This document shows positions 1 through 8,136 of a stretch of DNA of 64,000 bases, in pieces. A program made the translations under genes and the position numbers. The notes under the pieces are model-generated. The model was given only the letters and a program-made list of their open reading frames with translations. It was not told the origin of the DNA and made no database searches. This DNA comes from Paenibacillus tundrae (GTDB lineage Bacteria > Bacillota > Bacilli > Paenibacillales > Paenibacillaceae). The number at the start of each line of letters is the position of its first letter. Positions within the stretch are counted from its first letter, which is position 1. The DNA lies in NCBI RefSeq assembly GCF_036884255.1, contig NZ_CP145605.1, positions 6,470,617 to 6,534,616 on the forward strand. The letters are read 5' to 3'.

Positions 1-376
1 CCGATTTAGCTTCATTACAAGCAAACTCCATCCACATTAACGATACATAAATTTCACCGTGTGCATCATACAGAGGCTTGCCATGCTCTCTGGACAGCAA
101 ATGCACAATTTCATTCTCAGCTGCTCTAATCTTCTCGATCGCCTTGCGCATCATAATAATGCGTTCGTCAATGGAGGTCTGCTTCCAAGTTTTAAAAGCT
201 CCTGCCGCCGCTTCAATCGCTTCAACCGCTTGTTCTTTCGTAGTGATAGGAAAATAGCCTACGATCTCCGTTGGGTTGGTTGGGTTCTCTTTTGCTAACT
301 GCGAAAGGGATTTTACATTTTGACCATTAATAAACGCTTCAACGATAACTGTCTCTTGGTCTGCTTGTATCGTCAT
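1..376 (-). CDS. Aldehyde dehydrogenase family protein, N-terminal part only
   Basis: This gene reads leftward out of the window; 125 codons are visible. It starts at an ATG preceded by GGAGGGGATGTAAA, a good ribosome binding site. The N-terminal sequence has the opening of the NAD(P)-dependent aldehyde dehydrogenase fold: an 'EIVGYFP' strand at residues 37-43, an alternating-Ala helix with AVEAIEAAAGAF at 50-61 followed by W64, a DERIIMMRKA helix at 70-79, and the REHGKPLYDA segment at 97-106, matching the family's 'E.GKPL.DA' motif. The cofactor-binding loop and catalytic cysteine lie outside the window, so the substrate cannot be named. Family assignment is firm; specificity is open. Confidence 0.85.
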   Translation of the reverse strand, partial: MTIQADQETVIVEAFINGQNVKSLSQLAKENPTNPTEIVGYFPITTKEQAVEAIEAAAGAFKTWKQTSIDERIIMMRKAIEKIRAAENEIVHLLSREHGKPLYDAHGEIYVSLMWMEFACNEAKS

Positions 377-446
377 TTTACATCCCCTCCGTTATATAAA
401 TGGAACGAAAAAATATTTACACTAGCCACTCCAATGACAGAATAAC

Positions 447-561
447 CTTCCGATCGCTGTTATCCCCAGATTTTTGTGATTCCTTTTTTATAAGGTAAAA
501 TCCGGGTATAAAGGCGAGCGCTTCGCTTCTTCAGGTTTTTTCTGCCCTCTCCGTTTTGTGT
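447..561. repeat. Hairpin-forming intergenic repeat, copy 1
   Basis: A 115-bp segment between two genes that recurs in diverged form at 10083-10222. Both copies begin with the same 21 bases (CTTCCGATCGCTGTTATCCC then C) and end in CGTT(T/C)TGTGT. Within it, ATCCCCAGATTTT pairs with AAAATCCGGGTAT around an AT-rich loop, giving a long imperfect hairpin. It holds no plausible gene. A mobile or structured repeat family is inferred from the two copies in one window. Confidence 0.7.
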
Positions 562-590
562 AAATGTTTAGTTAAATTTATTTATAGCTA

Positions 591-1676
591 TTAATTCCAT
601 ACTTCTTCTGCAATCTCTTTGACATAACGAAGTTTGCGCCATTGTTGTTCTTCCGTTAAAATATTGCCTTCTTCTGTAGACGAGAAGCCACATTGTGGGC
701 TCAAACAGAGTTGCTCAAGGGGTACATAGGTTGCCGCCTCTGCGATCCGAGCTTTAATTTGTTCTTTGTCCTCTAGCTCACCTGATTTGGATGTCAATAA
801 ACCAAGCACAATTTTCAAATCTTTACGATTTACATATTTTAATGGCTCGAAACTACCTGAGCGTTCATCATCAAATTCTAAAAATAATCCATCTACATTT
901 AAGCCGCCAAAGATAACTTCAGAAGCGTAATCATAACCACCCGTTGAGAAGTAGTTCGATTTATAGTTACCCCGACAAATATGCATCGTCACCACTAAAT
1001 CTGCCGGTTTATGAGCCAACGTTTCGTTAATCATGCGCTGCATCGTTTTCAACTCTTCCGCCGGTTCCAGACCTTTAGCACGTAGCTTATCGTGACCAGC
1101 TTCTGAGAACAGATCTGCCCAAGCGGTATCATCTAATTGCAGGTATCGACATCCCGCATCATAGAAGGCCTGAATAGCTTTTTGATACGCGGCAATCGTA
1201 TCCTGAAGGAATTGCTCTCTGTCCGTATAGATATTGGCGCCATTCTCCAATCTGTATAGGAGCATATTAGGACTTGGAATGGTCTGTTTCGCCACCGCAT
1301 CACCTGCATGCTTTTTCAAAAACTTAAAATGCTCAACAAAGGGATGCGTAGAGAAACCCACTTTACCTACCACACGAATCCCGCCCTTGCGAGTCTGCAT
1401 GTTATGGAACTGAGGTCCATCAATTTCCTCATATAGTTCTACGCCATCCAAGCCGCCCAGAAAGTCAAAGTGCCACCAGCTTCTACGGAATTCACCATCC
1501 GTAACTGCGAATACGCCATTTTCCTTTTGCTTTTCAATAATTCGAATAATCTCTTTATCTTCCACAGTTCTTAATTCTTCATATGTGATGTTGCCTGATT
1601 TATATTGTTCACGTGCCTGACTTAAGTTTGCAGGACGTAGAAAGCTACCTACATGATCGTTACGAAATGGTATCAT
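591..1676 (-). CDS. MetE-like (YxjG/YxjH family) cobalamin-independent methyltransferase
   Basis: A 361-residue protein of the short MetE C-terminal-like family, related to Bacillus YxjG/YxjH, which act in methionine synthesis or recycling by transferring a methyl group to a thiol such as homocysteine. The zinc site is readable: the His-Cys pair in 'MHICRGN' (about residues 231-237), an acidic strand 'LFLEFDDE' and a Cys in 'SPQCGFSS' near residues 327-334. The N-terminal half of full-length MetE is absent, which is normal for this family. The start has AGAAGGAGAT seven bases upstream. Upstream on the minus strand a TATACT hexamer could be a -10 element; I found no S-box riboswitch. The exact methyl donor and acceptor are not settled by sequence. 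Confidence 0.85.
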   Translation of the reverse strand: MIPFRNDHVGSFLRPANLSQAREQYKSGNITYEELRTVEDKEIIRIIEKQKENGVFAVTDGEFRRSWWHFDFLGGLDGVELYEEIDGPQFHNMQTRKGGIRVVGKVGFSTHPFVEHFKFLKKHAGDAVAKQTIPSPNMLLYRLENGANIYTDREQFLQDTIAAYQKAIQAFYDAGCRYLQLDDTAWADLFSEAGHDKLRAKGLEPAEELKTMQRMINETLAHKPADLVVTMHICRGNYKSNYFSTGGYDYASEVIFGGLNVDGLFLEFDDERSGSFEPLKYVNRKDLKIVLGLLTSKSGELEDKEQIKARIAEAATYVPLEQLCLSPQCGFSSTEEGNILTEEQQWRKLRYVKEIAEEVWN

Positions 1677-1798
1677 AAAAAAATCTCCTTCTTACTTTTA
1701 GTTTCCTGAGTATAGCATGATCGAAATGATTACATGTTATATGAAAAAAACATGGCTGGTTATAGCTTTTAACAATAGCAAAAGAGTCCTTATATAGC

Positions 1799-1827
1799 AA
1801 AAAAACCACCATCTCATAAGGTAGTGG
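1799..1827 (-). terminator. Terminator-like hairpin on the minus strand
   Basis: Reading leftward, CCACTACC, an eight-base loop region and a GATGGTGG arm are followed by seven T residues. It lies upstream of the methyltransferase gene, and no minus-strand gene feeds into it from the right. It may be a remnant of a lost gene. Confidence 0.45.
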
Positions 1828-1906
1828 ATTTATAGGGTGGAGCGAAGTGCTGTAGTTAAGAATGATAATTCATATGTTTATCCTCGCATCTCTCAAGGAA
1901 TTCTAA

Positions 1907-2059
1907 ATGCCCCTAGTATTCGTGTTGTTATTTCTGGCTCTGTCTGAAATGTACAAAGTCCTGTCCTTTGACGAGGCTGGAAACGGCCGGATTCATGTGG
2001 TCAACAGCGTCAAGTATTGTCCCAATGCCGTGACCACATTTTTTCCAATGATTTCTTAA
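1907..2059 (+). CDS. Possible 50-residue ORF, perhaps a gene fragment
   Basis: Within the 640-bp gap between the methyltransferase and the next plus-strand gene, an ATG with AAGGAA six bases upstream opens a 50-codon frame. The first residues are hydrophobic (MPLVFVLLFLALSEMY); the rest is GC-richer than its surroundings (FDEAGNGRIHVVNS about residues 19-32) and ends at TAA. I do not recognise the protein. The compositional contrast suggests a decayed gene end or a small imported fragment rather than a well-established gene. The rest of this gap is AT-rich and shows no other gene. Confidence 0.25.
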   Translation: MPLVFVLLFLALSEMYKVLSFDEAGNGRIHVVNSVKYCPNAVTTFFPMIS

Positions 2060-2269
2060 TATGCATGGTTGCTAGTCACTTCCATGATGCCAAACAAGAG
2101 GGGCAAGCCATAAAAAATAAATTTCAATTCCTGCAGTTGAAAGCTATTCAAGCTAATTTGAAGATACGAAAGTTGAGTGGACTATATTAAATTATTGACT
2201 CATTATGGAATTTACATGTAATATATAACATATAAATACTTTATTATCCTTATAAACCAAGTTTTGAAC

Positions 2270-2281
2270 AGTTGGCCAACT
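2270..2281. promoter_or_regulatory. Palindrome in the promoter region of the 2317 gene
   Basis: AGTTGGCCAACT is a perfect 12-bp palindrome. It lies between a TTGAAC hexamer and a TACACT hexamer 18 bases apart that could be the -35 and -10 boxes for the gene starting at 2317. A repressor binding here would cover the promoter spacer. The regulator is unknown. Confidence 0.4.
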
Positions 2282-2316
2282 TTCAAATACACTAAAATTT
2301 TGAAGGGAAGATCACG

Positions 2317-3108
2317 ATGAAAAAAGTAGTTACAGCTTTATTGGTTACGGCATCCTTATTTGTAGGTAGCGTTTCATCTTTTGCATATTCTATAGATTCT
2401 TCAAATACAATTCCTACTAAAATGAATCCAGGAGCCATAGTAGAGTATGATGAAACCAACCAAATGATTGTTATTGACCAAGGTAACCTAGTAACACTGC
2501 CTTCTGTTTATCAAAACCAAATGACCCAGTTCAGTTCAGCAATGGTAGATATAGATCAACTAAAATTAGAAGAAGAATTTGTTGAGCAAATCAAAGAAGA
2601 AGCTAAAGATCTACCTGTATATAAAATAGAGAATCCTCTTCCACAACCGGGGTTGAGAGTTTTATACGATGCCGAAGGTTATATAAAAGAATTTATATAT
2701 CCTCAAGGAAACGCCTTCGCATTAGCAGCATATAAAGCATTACCTAGAGGAACTAGAAAGGCAGCCGGCACTTATACTTACGGTAGTAATAATAATAAAA
2801 TCACAATAACATCCAGTACTGTTCTTGGAGAAGGTCGTTTTACTAATTTCACAGATACTACTGGTGAAAACAGCAATACGCTCAAAAAAGGTGATGCTGC
2901 AACGAGGGGCGACATAGATAACCCTAAATATGAACAGGTATTGGATGCACGAAACTTGGATAATAATGTTTTCGCTAATGTTACTAAAAGAGATAACGGA
3001 GCTCTTCCTGATGCCACATTAGATATTTGGAAAACAGGTGTAGAACTATTTGATTTAAAATGGTCTTCTACTCTTTCATTTAAAGGTAGATACTTCTACT
3101 CATTCTAA
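2317..3108 (+). CDS. Secreted protein of unknown function
   Basis: A 263-residue protein with a classical Sec signal peptide at residues 1-24 (two lysines, a hydrophobic core, then SSFAYS near the cleavage site). The mature part is polar and Thr/Asn-rich in its second half, with no cysteines and no motif I recognise. It starts at an ATG with GAAGGGAAG upstream. It faces opposite to almost all genes in the window and is more AT-rich than the flanking core genes, suggesting an accessory islet with the following lipoprotein gene. A strong hairpin lies right after it. Secretion is well supported; function is not. Confidence 0.7.
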   Translation: MKKVVTALLVTASLFVGSVSSFAYSIDSSNTIPTKMNPGAIVEYDETNQMIVIDQGNLVTLPSVYQNQMTQFSSAMVDIDQLKLEEEFVEQIKEEAKDLPVYKIENPLPQPGLRVLYDAEGYIKEFIYPQGNAFALAAYKALPRGTRKAAGTYTYGSNNNKITITSSTVLGEGRFTNFTDTTGENSNTLKKGDAATRGDIDNPKYEQVLDARNLDNNVFANVTKRDNGALPDATLDIWKTGVELFDLKWSSTLSFKGRYFYSF

Positions 3109-3117
3109 ATTTAAAGT

Positions 3118-3163
3118 ATTAAAGGAGGGGGCGGAATTCTTCGCCTCCTTATCAAATTTTTAA
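3118..3163 (+). terminator. Rho-independent terminator after the secreted protein gene
   Basis: AAAGGAGGGGGCG and CGCCTCCTT form a GC-rich stem around AATTCTT, followed by an ATCAAATTTTT tail. It separates the secreted protein gene from the lipoprotein gene that starts 15 bases later, so read-through would be partial. Confidence 0.7.
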
Positions 3164-3177
3164 AAGGGTGATCATTT

Positions 3178-4236
3178 ATGCGAATAGAGTATTCAAAAAA
3201 TTACTTCTTTCTATTTTTGTTTGTTTTACTCATTTTAATTTCAGGATGCAGTAATGATGCAACAAATGTAAAAAAACCTTCTGTCGATATAAAAAATACT
3301 GTTTCACAATCCCGTGAATATCTCTCCATCACTAACACCGAATACGTCAATGGCACAGATCCCAATGATGGAATGAAAATGAATGTGTATACATACGACT
3401 TACAGTCCAAAGCTCTTAACAAAATGACTGACTTGCCATATAACTCTCAATATCCTCTGACCGTAGTTTCTTTGGCCGAAGACACCACCTATTATTCGGG
3501 CGAAGGCAAAAGTAAAGGGGACGAGTTATTCGCTTATGATATGAAAACACAGCAGGTGCATCAATTAAGCTCTAATTTATTTGCGATTAATGCAATTATC
3601 CCGGATGTCACTGAGAATACAATAATGATGGCTGCTGTGAAAAAGGGAGAACGCCCTGTAAAAGTCATGTTTCTGGATAAAGAAACTCAAAAAATCTCGA
3701 TATTAAATGAGCAAGATTCAGATACGACCACATGGGACATCGCCTATGATCCGGAAACAGAAAAAGGATACGCCATTCAATACTCTGAGGATGAACAATA
3801 CGAGCAGATGGAAAAGTCCAATCAGACCCAAAAACCGATGGTTCCACCGAGTCATACCATTATCGAAATTGATCCCGTATCGAAACAAACTCGTGCAATA
3901 ATTAAACTTAAAGATGAACAGATTCTCACTCTATCTGCCAGAGGAAACCAGCTTCTCATAGCAACTGCAAAATACATTAATAAGATGCCTATCGGATATA
4001 GTCTGGTGGATCTGCAGACAGGACAACGAAAGGACCTTCAACTTCCTATTAAAGCCAGCAGTGAATTGTTTCTGGACAAAGACGGTAACGGGTTTTATTT
4101 TCTCGGGGAAAAAGGAAATGGAAATACCGAGCGAGGTATTTATTTTTATGATATGAAAACGGACAAGATTGAGACTGTTTTCTTGCAAAAAGAAGGGTTC
4201 ATCAATAACTTCACGCTAGTATCTGAACTGAACTAA
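3178..4236 (+). CDS. Lipoprotein with beta-propeller-like repeats, unknown function
   Basis: A 352-residue predicted lipoprotein. The signal sequence spans roughly residues 1-23 with lipobox LISGC, so Cys24 would be lipidated and the protein held on the outer face of the membrane. The rest is built of repeating beta segments such as 'VYTYDLQSKALNKMTDLPY' and 'ELFAYDMKTQQVHQLSSN', each pairing a strand with a 'D..T.....L' turn, as in TolB or WD40-like propellers. No enzyme motif is visible. The start has AAAGGGTG seven bases before ATG. It shares strand and AT-rich composition with the preceding secreted protein, so the two may act together on the cell surface; that is inference. Confidence 0.7.
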   Translation: MRIEYSKNYFFLFLFVLLILISGCSNDATNVKKPSVDIKNTVSQSREYLSITNTEYVNGTDPNDGMKMNVYTYDLQSKALNKMTDLPYNSQYPLTVVSLAEDTTYYSGEGKSKGDELFAYDMKTQQVHQLSSNLFAINAIIPDVTENTIMMAAVKKGERPVKVMFLDKETQKISILNEQDSDTTTWDIAYDPETEKGYAIQYSEDEQYEQMEKSNQTQKPMVPPSHTIIEIDPVSKQTRAIIKLKDEQILTLSARGNQLLIATAKYINKMPIGYSLVDLQTGQRKDLQLPIKASSELFLDKDGNGFYFLGEKGNGNTERGIYFYDMKTDKIETVFLQKEGFINNFTLVSELN

Positions 4237-4353
4237 CCTGACAAACGTCGTCAGAGCAGCTTTACTTGATTCTTCATCCTGAAATATTTTCAATGAGTTA
4301 ATGAGAGAATTTTCGCAAAACGATCCCATGAATAGCACATCATAAATTTTGCC

Positions 4354-4833
4354 CTACTTATGGTACGGTTCATTCCGATTTATCTTCACGGCGCGATAAA
4401 TTTGCTCCACCAACACCAGCCGCATAAGCTGATGCGGCAGGGTCATGCGCCCGAAGCTCAAGCGTTGCTTCGCGCGGCGCAGCACCTCATCGGAGAGCCC
4501 ATGGCTGCCTCCGATGACAAACACGACATGGCTCGTCCCATACGTGCCGAGCTTGTCGATCTCCATAGCCAGCTCCTCGGAACTCCAGAGCTGGCCATCC
4601 AATGCGAGCGCGACAACATGCGCCTCGCTCTTCACATGCGCGAGGATGCGTTCACCCTCGCGCTCTTTCACCGCCCGTACCTCAGCTTCGCTCAGGGTAT
4701 CGGGGGCTTTCTCGTCTGCGACCTCGATCATCTGAAACTTGATGTACGGGGCGAGCCGCTTGGCATATTCCTGAATGCCGAGCGTTAAATATTTTTCCTT
4801 CAATTTGCCTACGCCAATAATTTGAATCAACAT
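4354..4833 (-). CDS. rlmH: 23S rRNA (pseudouridine-1915-N3)-methyltransferase RlmH
   Basis: A 159-residue SPOUT-family methyltransferase that methylates pseudouridine 1915 in helix 69 of 23S rRNA on assembled ribosomes. The length and sequence are typical: N-terminal 'MLIQIIGVGKLKEKYL', the SAM-binding trefoil 'VFVIGGSHGLSDEVL' near residues 104-118, and the conserved C-terminus 'EQIYRAVKINRNEPYHK'. The gene lies downstream of the walJ-htrA region, as in other Firmicutes. Its 5' side holds 735 bp of repeat-rich spacer before the CxxH/CxxC gene. Confidence 0.97.
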   Translation of the reverse strand: MLIQIIGVGKLKEKYLTLGIQEYAKRLAPYIKFQMIEVADEKAPDTLSEAEVRAVKEREGERILAHVKSEAHVVALALDGQLWSSEELAMEIDKLGTYGTSHVVFVIGGSHGLSDEVLRRAKQRLSFGRMTLPHQLMRLVLVEQIYRAVKINRNEPYHK

Positions 4834-4936
4834 GAATATCCATTCCTCCTAAATTTGCTGCAAAAGAATCTATAAGTAAGATGCATCAGCGCATCGTTCA
4901 ATCTACTGTTTCAGCTACACGTTATATCTTCGCATC

Positions 4937-5145
4937 CCCAATATTCTAACAAACCCCACACACCTTATTCAGCCCATTTTAGCTTCTTTTAAAATCTAAC
5001 GAATCTCACACACGCTATCGCAGTAGAAACAAGCTTTTCCCACCACTTTCAAGGTCATTTCCTTAAAATAGCGTGTCTACGATTCGTTAGATTTCAACCA
5101 GGAAGCAATAGCACCATATAAGAGGTATCAGGTTCGTTAGAGCTC
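4937..5145. repeat. Four-arm palindromic intergenic element, copy A
   Basis: Two direct arms (TAAC cores at 4947 and 4997) are followed by two inverted arms (GTTA cores at 5086 and 5136). Spacings are 50, about 93 and 50 bp. The inner arms are the best preserved: 4992-5018 and 5068-5094 are a 27-bp inverted repeat with 23 matches, sharing AAATCTAACGAATC. The same architecture occurs at 12768-12975. Folded as RNA or cruciform it would give a two-tier hairpin. Confidence 0.8.
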
Positions 5146-5152
5146 CAAAGTA

Positions 5153-5218
5153 CTGCACAGCTTCTACAATGCTACTGCACAGCTAATACAATATTGCTGC
5201 AAAGTTACCACAATACTA
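5153..5218. repeat. Three degenerate 22-bp tandem repeats
   Basis: Three consecutive 22-bp units begin CTGCACAGCT, CTGCACAGCT and CTGCAAAGTT, each ending in ACAAT plus three or four bases. They lie right beside the four-arm element in the rlmH upstream gap. No coding potential. The remaining bases to 5437 show nothing clear. Confidence 0.65.
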
Positions 5219-5437
5219 TAGCAACAACGCCTAACTCACCCAAAATAACTCGCCTATCAATATGTAAGCTTGCCCACGTGGCTGAGCACCCTATTACTAT
5301 TACCTCACTTCATTGTTAATCCGCAAGATGCTAGCCACCTTCCACGACCAACTCGTTAAGGCGTACGCCAGGCAGGACACGTATATGTTGCACTTGGGCT
5401 TCTTCGTCCCCGCCCTAACGCCCCGTCTTCTCCTACC

Positions 5438-5468
5438 AAAAAAGCAAAAAGAGCGCTCAACACGCTCT
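5438..5468 (-). terminator. Terminator for the CxxH/CxxC protein gene
   Basis: Reading leftward: AGAGCG, a seven-base loop and CGCTCT are followed by TTTTTGCTTTTTT. It lies about 100 bases after the stop codon of the small gene at 5570-5737. Confidence 0.8.
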
Positions 5469-5569
5469 CTTCGCTCCTTACTGTGATGTTCATACCGGAT
5501 GGAAAGTGAGTTCTAGCATAAAGCGCCACTTATGTGACGCCTTCTGCCGCCTTCAATTCCTACAGTACG

Positions 5570-5737
5570 CTAAACGACAAGAAATTCCGCATGCTGCTCG
5601 CACTCAGCGCACTTCGCAGGCGGATCCCAGTCGGCAAATTCCGTCTCCTTCAAATCCACGATATCTGGAGCGTCCTCATACTCATCGACAAACTTGTCGA
5701 TCGCAATGTCCACGTGTTCTTTGCATACAACGTACAT
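5570..5737 (-). CDS. CxxH/CxxC family small protein (YyzF-like)
   Basis: A 55-residue protein with 'CKEH' near the N-terminus and 'CAEC' near residues 42-45, the two pairs that define the CxxH/CxxC (BA_5709/YyzF) family, separated by an acidic stretch 'DEYEDAPDIVDLKETEF'. The four residues could bind a metal such as zinc; the family's job is unknown. It is usually found beside rlmH, as here. Two ATG codons are possible. The upstream one at 5749 overlaps the ribosome binding site AGAAAGG, so I chose the second, giving MYVVCKEH, which agrees with relatives. Confidence 0.85.
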   Translation of the reverse strand: MYVVCKEHVDIAIDKFVDEYEDAPDIVDLKETEFADWDPPAKCAECEQHAEFLVV

Positions 5738-5941
5738 CCGTTCAAGCATCCTTTCTGTAACCAGCTATGCTCCCGATTCACAACCGCTTATCCATATAGG
5801 ATAGCCACTTCTCTGTTCTATCACACCTGGGACGTAAAAGAAACCCCTTATAGAATATTCCCGCATAGATCGGTTGAAAATACATAGCCAAAATGAACCA
5901 GCCCGGCTCAGGGGCAAGCGACTATCTACTACACCCAAACA

Positions 5942-5981
5942 CAAAAACAACACCCCTTCCCTAACTAAAGGGACAGATGTT
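5942..5981 (-). terminator. Probable terminator after the MBL-fold lipoprotein gene
   Basis: Reading leftward, AACATCTGTCCC pairs imperfectly with GGGAAGGGGTGTT around TTTAGTTA, then GTTTTTGTGTTT. It lies about 40 bases after the stop of the gene at 6019. Confidence 0.55.
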
Positions 5982-6018
5982 GCTCTTGAGTTCCTGCCAT
6001 GTCTTAAGTTATGTCCTC

Positions 6019-6990
6019 TTATGGCCAAGAAATTTCACCTTTGATCACCTGAGCACTCGTTTCCAAATCACCTGTATTGGTGAAGTCCGGATACGCCTTT
6101 TCCATTGTTGCAATTAGCTCTTTGGAATCTTTGGCTTTCTCTGCTTCTGCTTCAAACTTTGCAATATAATCGCGGGTAAACGTCACACTGGATAGATCTC
6201 CAGCACTGGTTCCCACATAGTGACCTGGGATCACTCGCTCAGGGTTCAGAGCAGTAATCTCTTCCAACAGTTCACGCCACTCATTACGGCTCTCTGGTGT
6301 TTGATTATCTGCCATCCAGACATGTACGTTCTCGTACACAGGAACGCCGCCCAGAACCGTTTTAATGGATGGGATCCATAGGAAGGTGTGCGACGGATCA
6401 GAACCATTCAGACCAATGATATCAACGGCTTGTCCATCTACCATGAACTGTTTACCGTCGAAGACATCAGGGACAATCTGTGCTGTTGGTGCATTTTCCT
6501 TCAGAATTGGGTTCCAGTAATCATTCTTCACTTGGATTGTTTCCTTAATGCCTTCTACTGTTCCTGGCGTTGCGACAATCTTCACATCTGGGAATGCTTC
6601 ACGGATGACCGACAGACCGAAGTAATAATCTGGATCTTTATGGCTGATAAATACGGTCGTAAGTTTCTTACCTGTATCCTTAACCATTTTCACCAGTTGC
6701 TCCGCATCATTCTTCTGGAACTGAGCATCGACGAGCACCACCTCAGTAGGCCCTTCAATCAGGTTAGAGGAAACACCAAAAATACTTTTCTCCCCTGGAT
6801 TAAATGTAGTCACTTTAAGATCAGCCGTTGATGTAATTGCTTCATCGCCCGTTGTATTGTTCGCACCTGCCGCATTGGACGAGGTATCTGACGTATTTTC
6901 GGTTTTACTTGCCGTACTTGTACAAGCGCTCAAGATTAACATGATACTAAGGAGTAGCATGACTCCAATGGATGATTTTTTACGAAACAC
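6019..6990 (-). CDS. Metallo-beta-lactamase-fold lipoprotein with altered metal motif
   Basis: A lipoprotein of about 323 residues. A lipobox LSAC follows the signal segment, so it should be anchored outside the membrane. The body is a metallo-hydrolase-like domain: 'VVLVDAQF', then 'VFISHKDPDYYFGL', 'GSDPSHTFLWIP' and 'VIPGHYVG'. The normal HxHxDH metal signature is here HxDxDY, and the Asp usually found in a '.GD' motif appears replaced in 'VLGGVPVYE'. Activity may therefore be changed or lost. I prefer the GTG start at 6990, nine bases after AGAGGAAG; a TTG at 6999 is nearly adjacent to that site. The gene stands alone behind a long leader starting near 7300. Confidence 0.75.
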   Translation of the reverse strand: MFRKKSSIGVMLLLSIMLILSACTSTASKTENTSDTSSNAAGANNTTGDEAITSTADLKVTTFNPGEKSIFGVSSNLIEGPTEVVLVDAQFQKNDAEQLVKMVKDTGKKLTTVFISHKDPDYYFGLSVIREAFPDVKIVATPGTVEGIKETIQVKNDYWNPILKENAPTAQIVPDVFDGKQFMVDGQAVDIIGLNGSDPSHTFLWIPSIKTVLGGVPVYENVHVWMADNQTPESRNEWRELLEEITALNPERVIPGHYVGTSAGDLSSVTFTRDYIAKFEAEAEKAKDSKELIATMEKAYPDFTNTGDLETSAQVIKGEISWP

Positions 6991-7294
6991 TTTATTCAAC
7001 TTCCTCTCATAATACTGTCGCCAGTTAGATTAACAATGCGCAGTGCAGTATGTTTTTAATTTTGATTATGCATTTTTAGTTAAACGTCTTACCTTACGCT
7101 TTTTGAATTTTGCATTTTTGCTTACCCTTTTTGGATATTACATCTTAATCTAGCTTTGCTCCTACGATGTCTAGATTTCAAACCTTGACTTCACATTCAA
7201 CATTGAATGACGGACATAGTCCGATTCATAACACACATCGCATTACACATAACTCTCTCTTACTTTGATCAAACAAGACCCCTTCCCACTTTTG

Positions 7295-7354
7295 TGTAAC
7301 TACTGTAGTTACAACTTTTAATATGTGACTATTATAGTTACAACTTAAACTACA
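7295..7354 (-). promoter_or_regulatory. Consensus promoter overlapped by two 19-bp dyad operators
   Basis: Reading leftward, TTGACA (about 7352-7347) is followed after 18 bases by TATAAT (about 7334-7329). The -10 box is inside an imperfect dyad at 7324-7342 (TGTGACTATTATAGTTACA on the plus strand). A second, perfect dyad TGTAACTACTGTAGTTACA at 7295-7313 follows just downstream, 29 bp from the first. This is a textbook repressor-controlled promoter. The nearest gene downstream is the MBL-fold lipoprotein, roughly 330 bases away; the leader between shows no convincing ORF. Confidence 0.75.
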
Positions 7355-7560
7355 TGTCAAGGACTTATCTCTACATTTTTTTTAAAATCTAAAGTTTTAG
7401 CTCTTCTCTAGCAAGCATCTTTCACTCCAATAGGTGCAACCCAAATCAACCGAAGGCACTACTCTCACCAGAAGTTGTATAACCCAAACTCTTGTATACT
7501 CTCATTCTGACAGCCTACTTTTAAGAAATAAATCCCACACCATATTCATCGAGAACATCA

Positions 7561-7592
7561 CAAAAAAACCAACCAGAATATTCTGATTGGTT
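7561..7592 (-). terminator. Terminator after the coiled-coil lipoprotein gene
   Basis: Reading leftward, AACCAATCAGAA and TTCTGGTTGGTT form a stem with a two-base loop, followed by TTTTTTTG. It is 23 bases after the stop of the gene at 7615. Confidence 0.9.
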
Positions 7593-7614
7593 CTCTCCAT
7601 AAACCCATTTTCTA

Positions 7615-8136
7615 TTATTGCAGCCCAGATTGAGCCTTTGTCAGCAATTTGCCACTTTGAAAAGCAATGACCGCATTCGCTCCCGTATCTCCGGTACCTT
7701 TATAGTTGTAGACGACCATATTCTCGGCTTCACTCAACGCTTCGCCTTCGCCGCCGAGAATCGCGATCACTTCCTCCACCGTCATACCCACTTCAAGCTT
7801 CTCGTACTGAGCAAAGGTAATGAGTACCCCATCGCCCTTTCCTGCCGATCCATTATTCGTAGGTGCGCCTGTAGTCGTCCCTCCGGTCTCAGTCGCAGTG
7901 GACACCGTCGTACTGAGCTCATTCAGCTTTTTCTCCAGCTCCGCAATCTTATTATCCTGTTCCCCGCTCTTCTGAACCTGCTCCGCCAGCCGCTGCTCTA
8001 GACCTGCAATCTTATCCTGCAACCCATTCGTATCCACGGCTCCTGTTGTAGCTTCCTTCGAAGTGCATGCAGATAAGAGAGACAGCGACATGAGTAGAGC
8101 CGTTCCCCCCAGCATCCCTTTCATTGTACGTTTCAT
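7615..8136 (-). CDS. Lipoprotein with coiled coil and BLIP/SmpA-like domain
   Basis: A 173-residue lipoprotein. The signal sequence ends in lipobox LSAC (Cys24). Residues about 37-75 form a heptad-patterned coiled coil (LQDKIAGLEQRLAEQ... KIAELEKKLNEL). A Thr/Gly-rich linker follows. The C-terminal 65 residues, with 'YEKLEVGMTVEEVIAILGGEGE' and a final 'VIAFQSGKL', match the DUF3862/BLIP-like fold, in which a helix-turn after 'I..GMS..EV..I.G' packs on a small sheet. Such proteins bind other surface proteins; no partner is evident. The 566-bp gap upstream holds only the htrA terminator and AT-rich sequence. Confidence 0.8.
   Translation of the reverse strand: MKRTMKGMLGGTALLMSLSLLSACTSKEATTGAVDTNGLQDKIAGLEQRLAEQVQKSGEQDNKIAELEKKLNELSTTVSTATETGGTTTGAPTNNGSAGKGDGVLITFAQYEKLEVGMTVEEVIAILGGEGEALSEAENMVVYNYKGTGDTGANAVIAFQSGKLLTKAQSGLQ

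Noticed and set aside
1677..1740. S-box riboswitch before the MetE-like gene
   Set aside because: The leader is only a few dozen bases and shows no SAM riboswitch core.
4937..5218. CRISPR array
   Set aside because: The repeats are inverted or too degenerate, spacers are not uniform and no cas genes are present.
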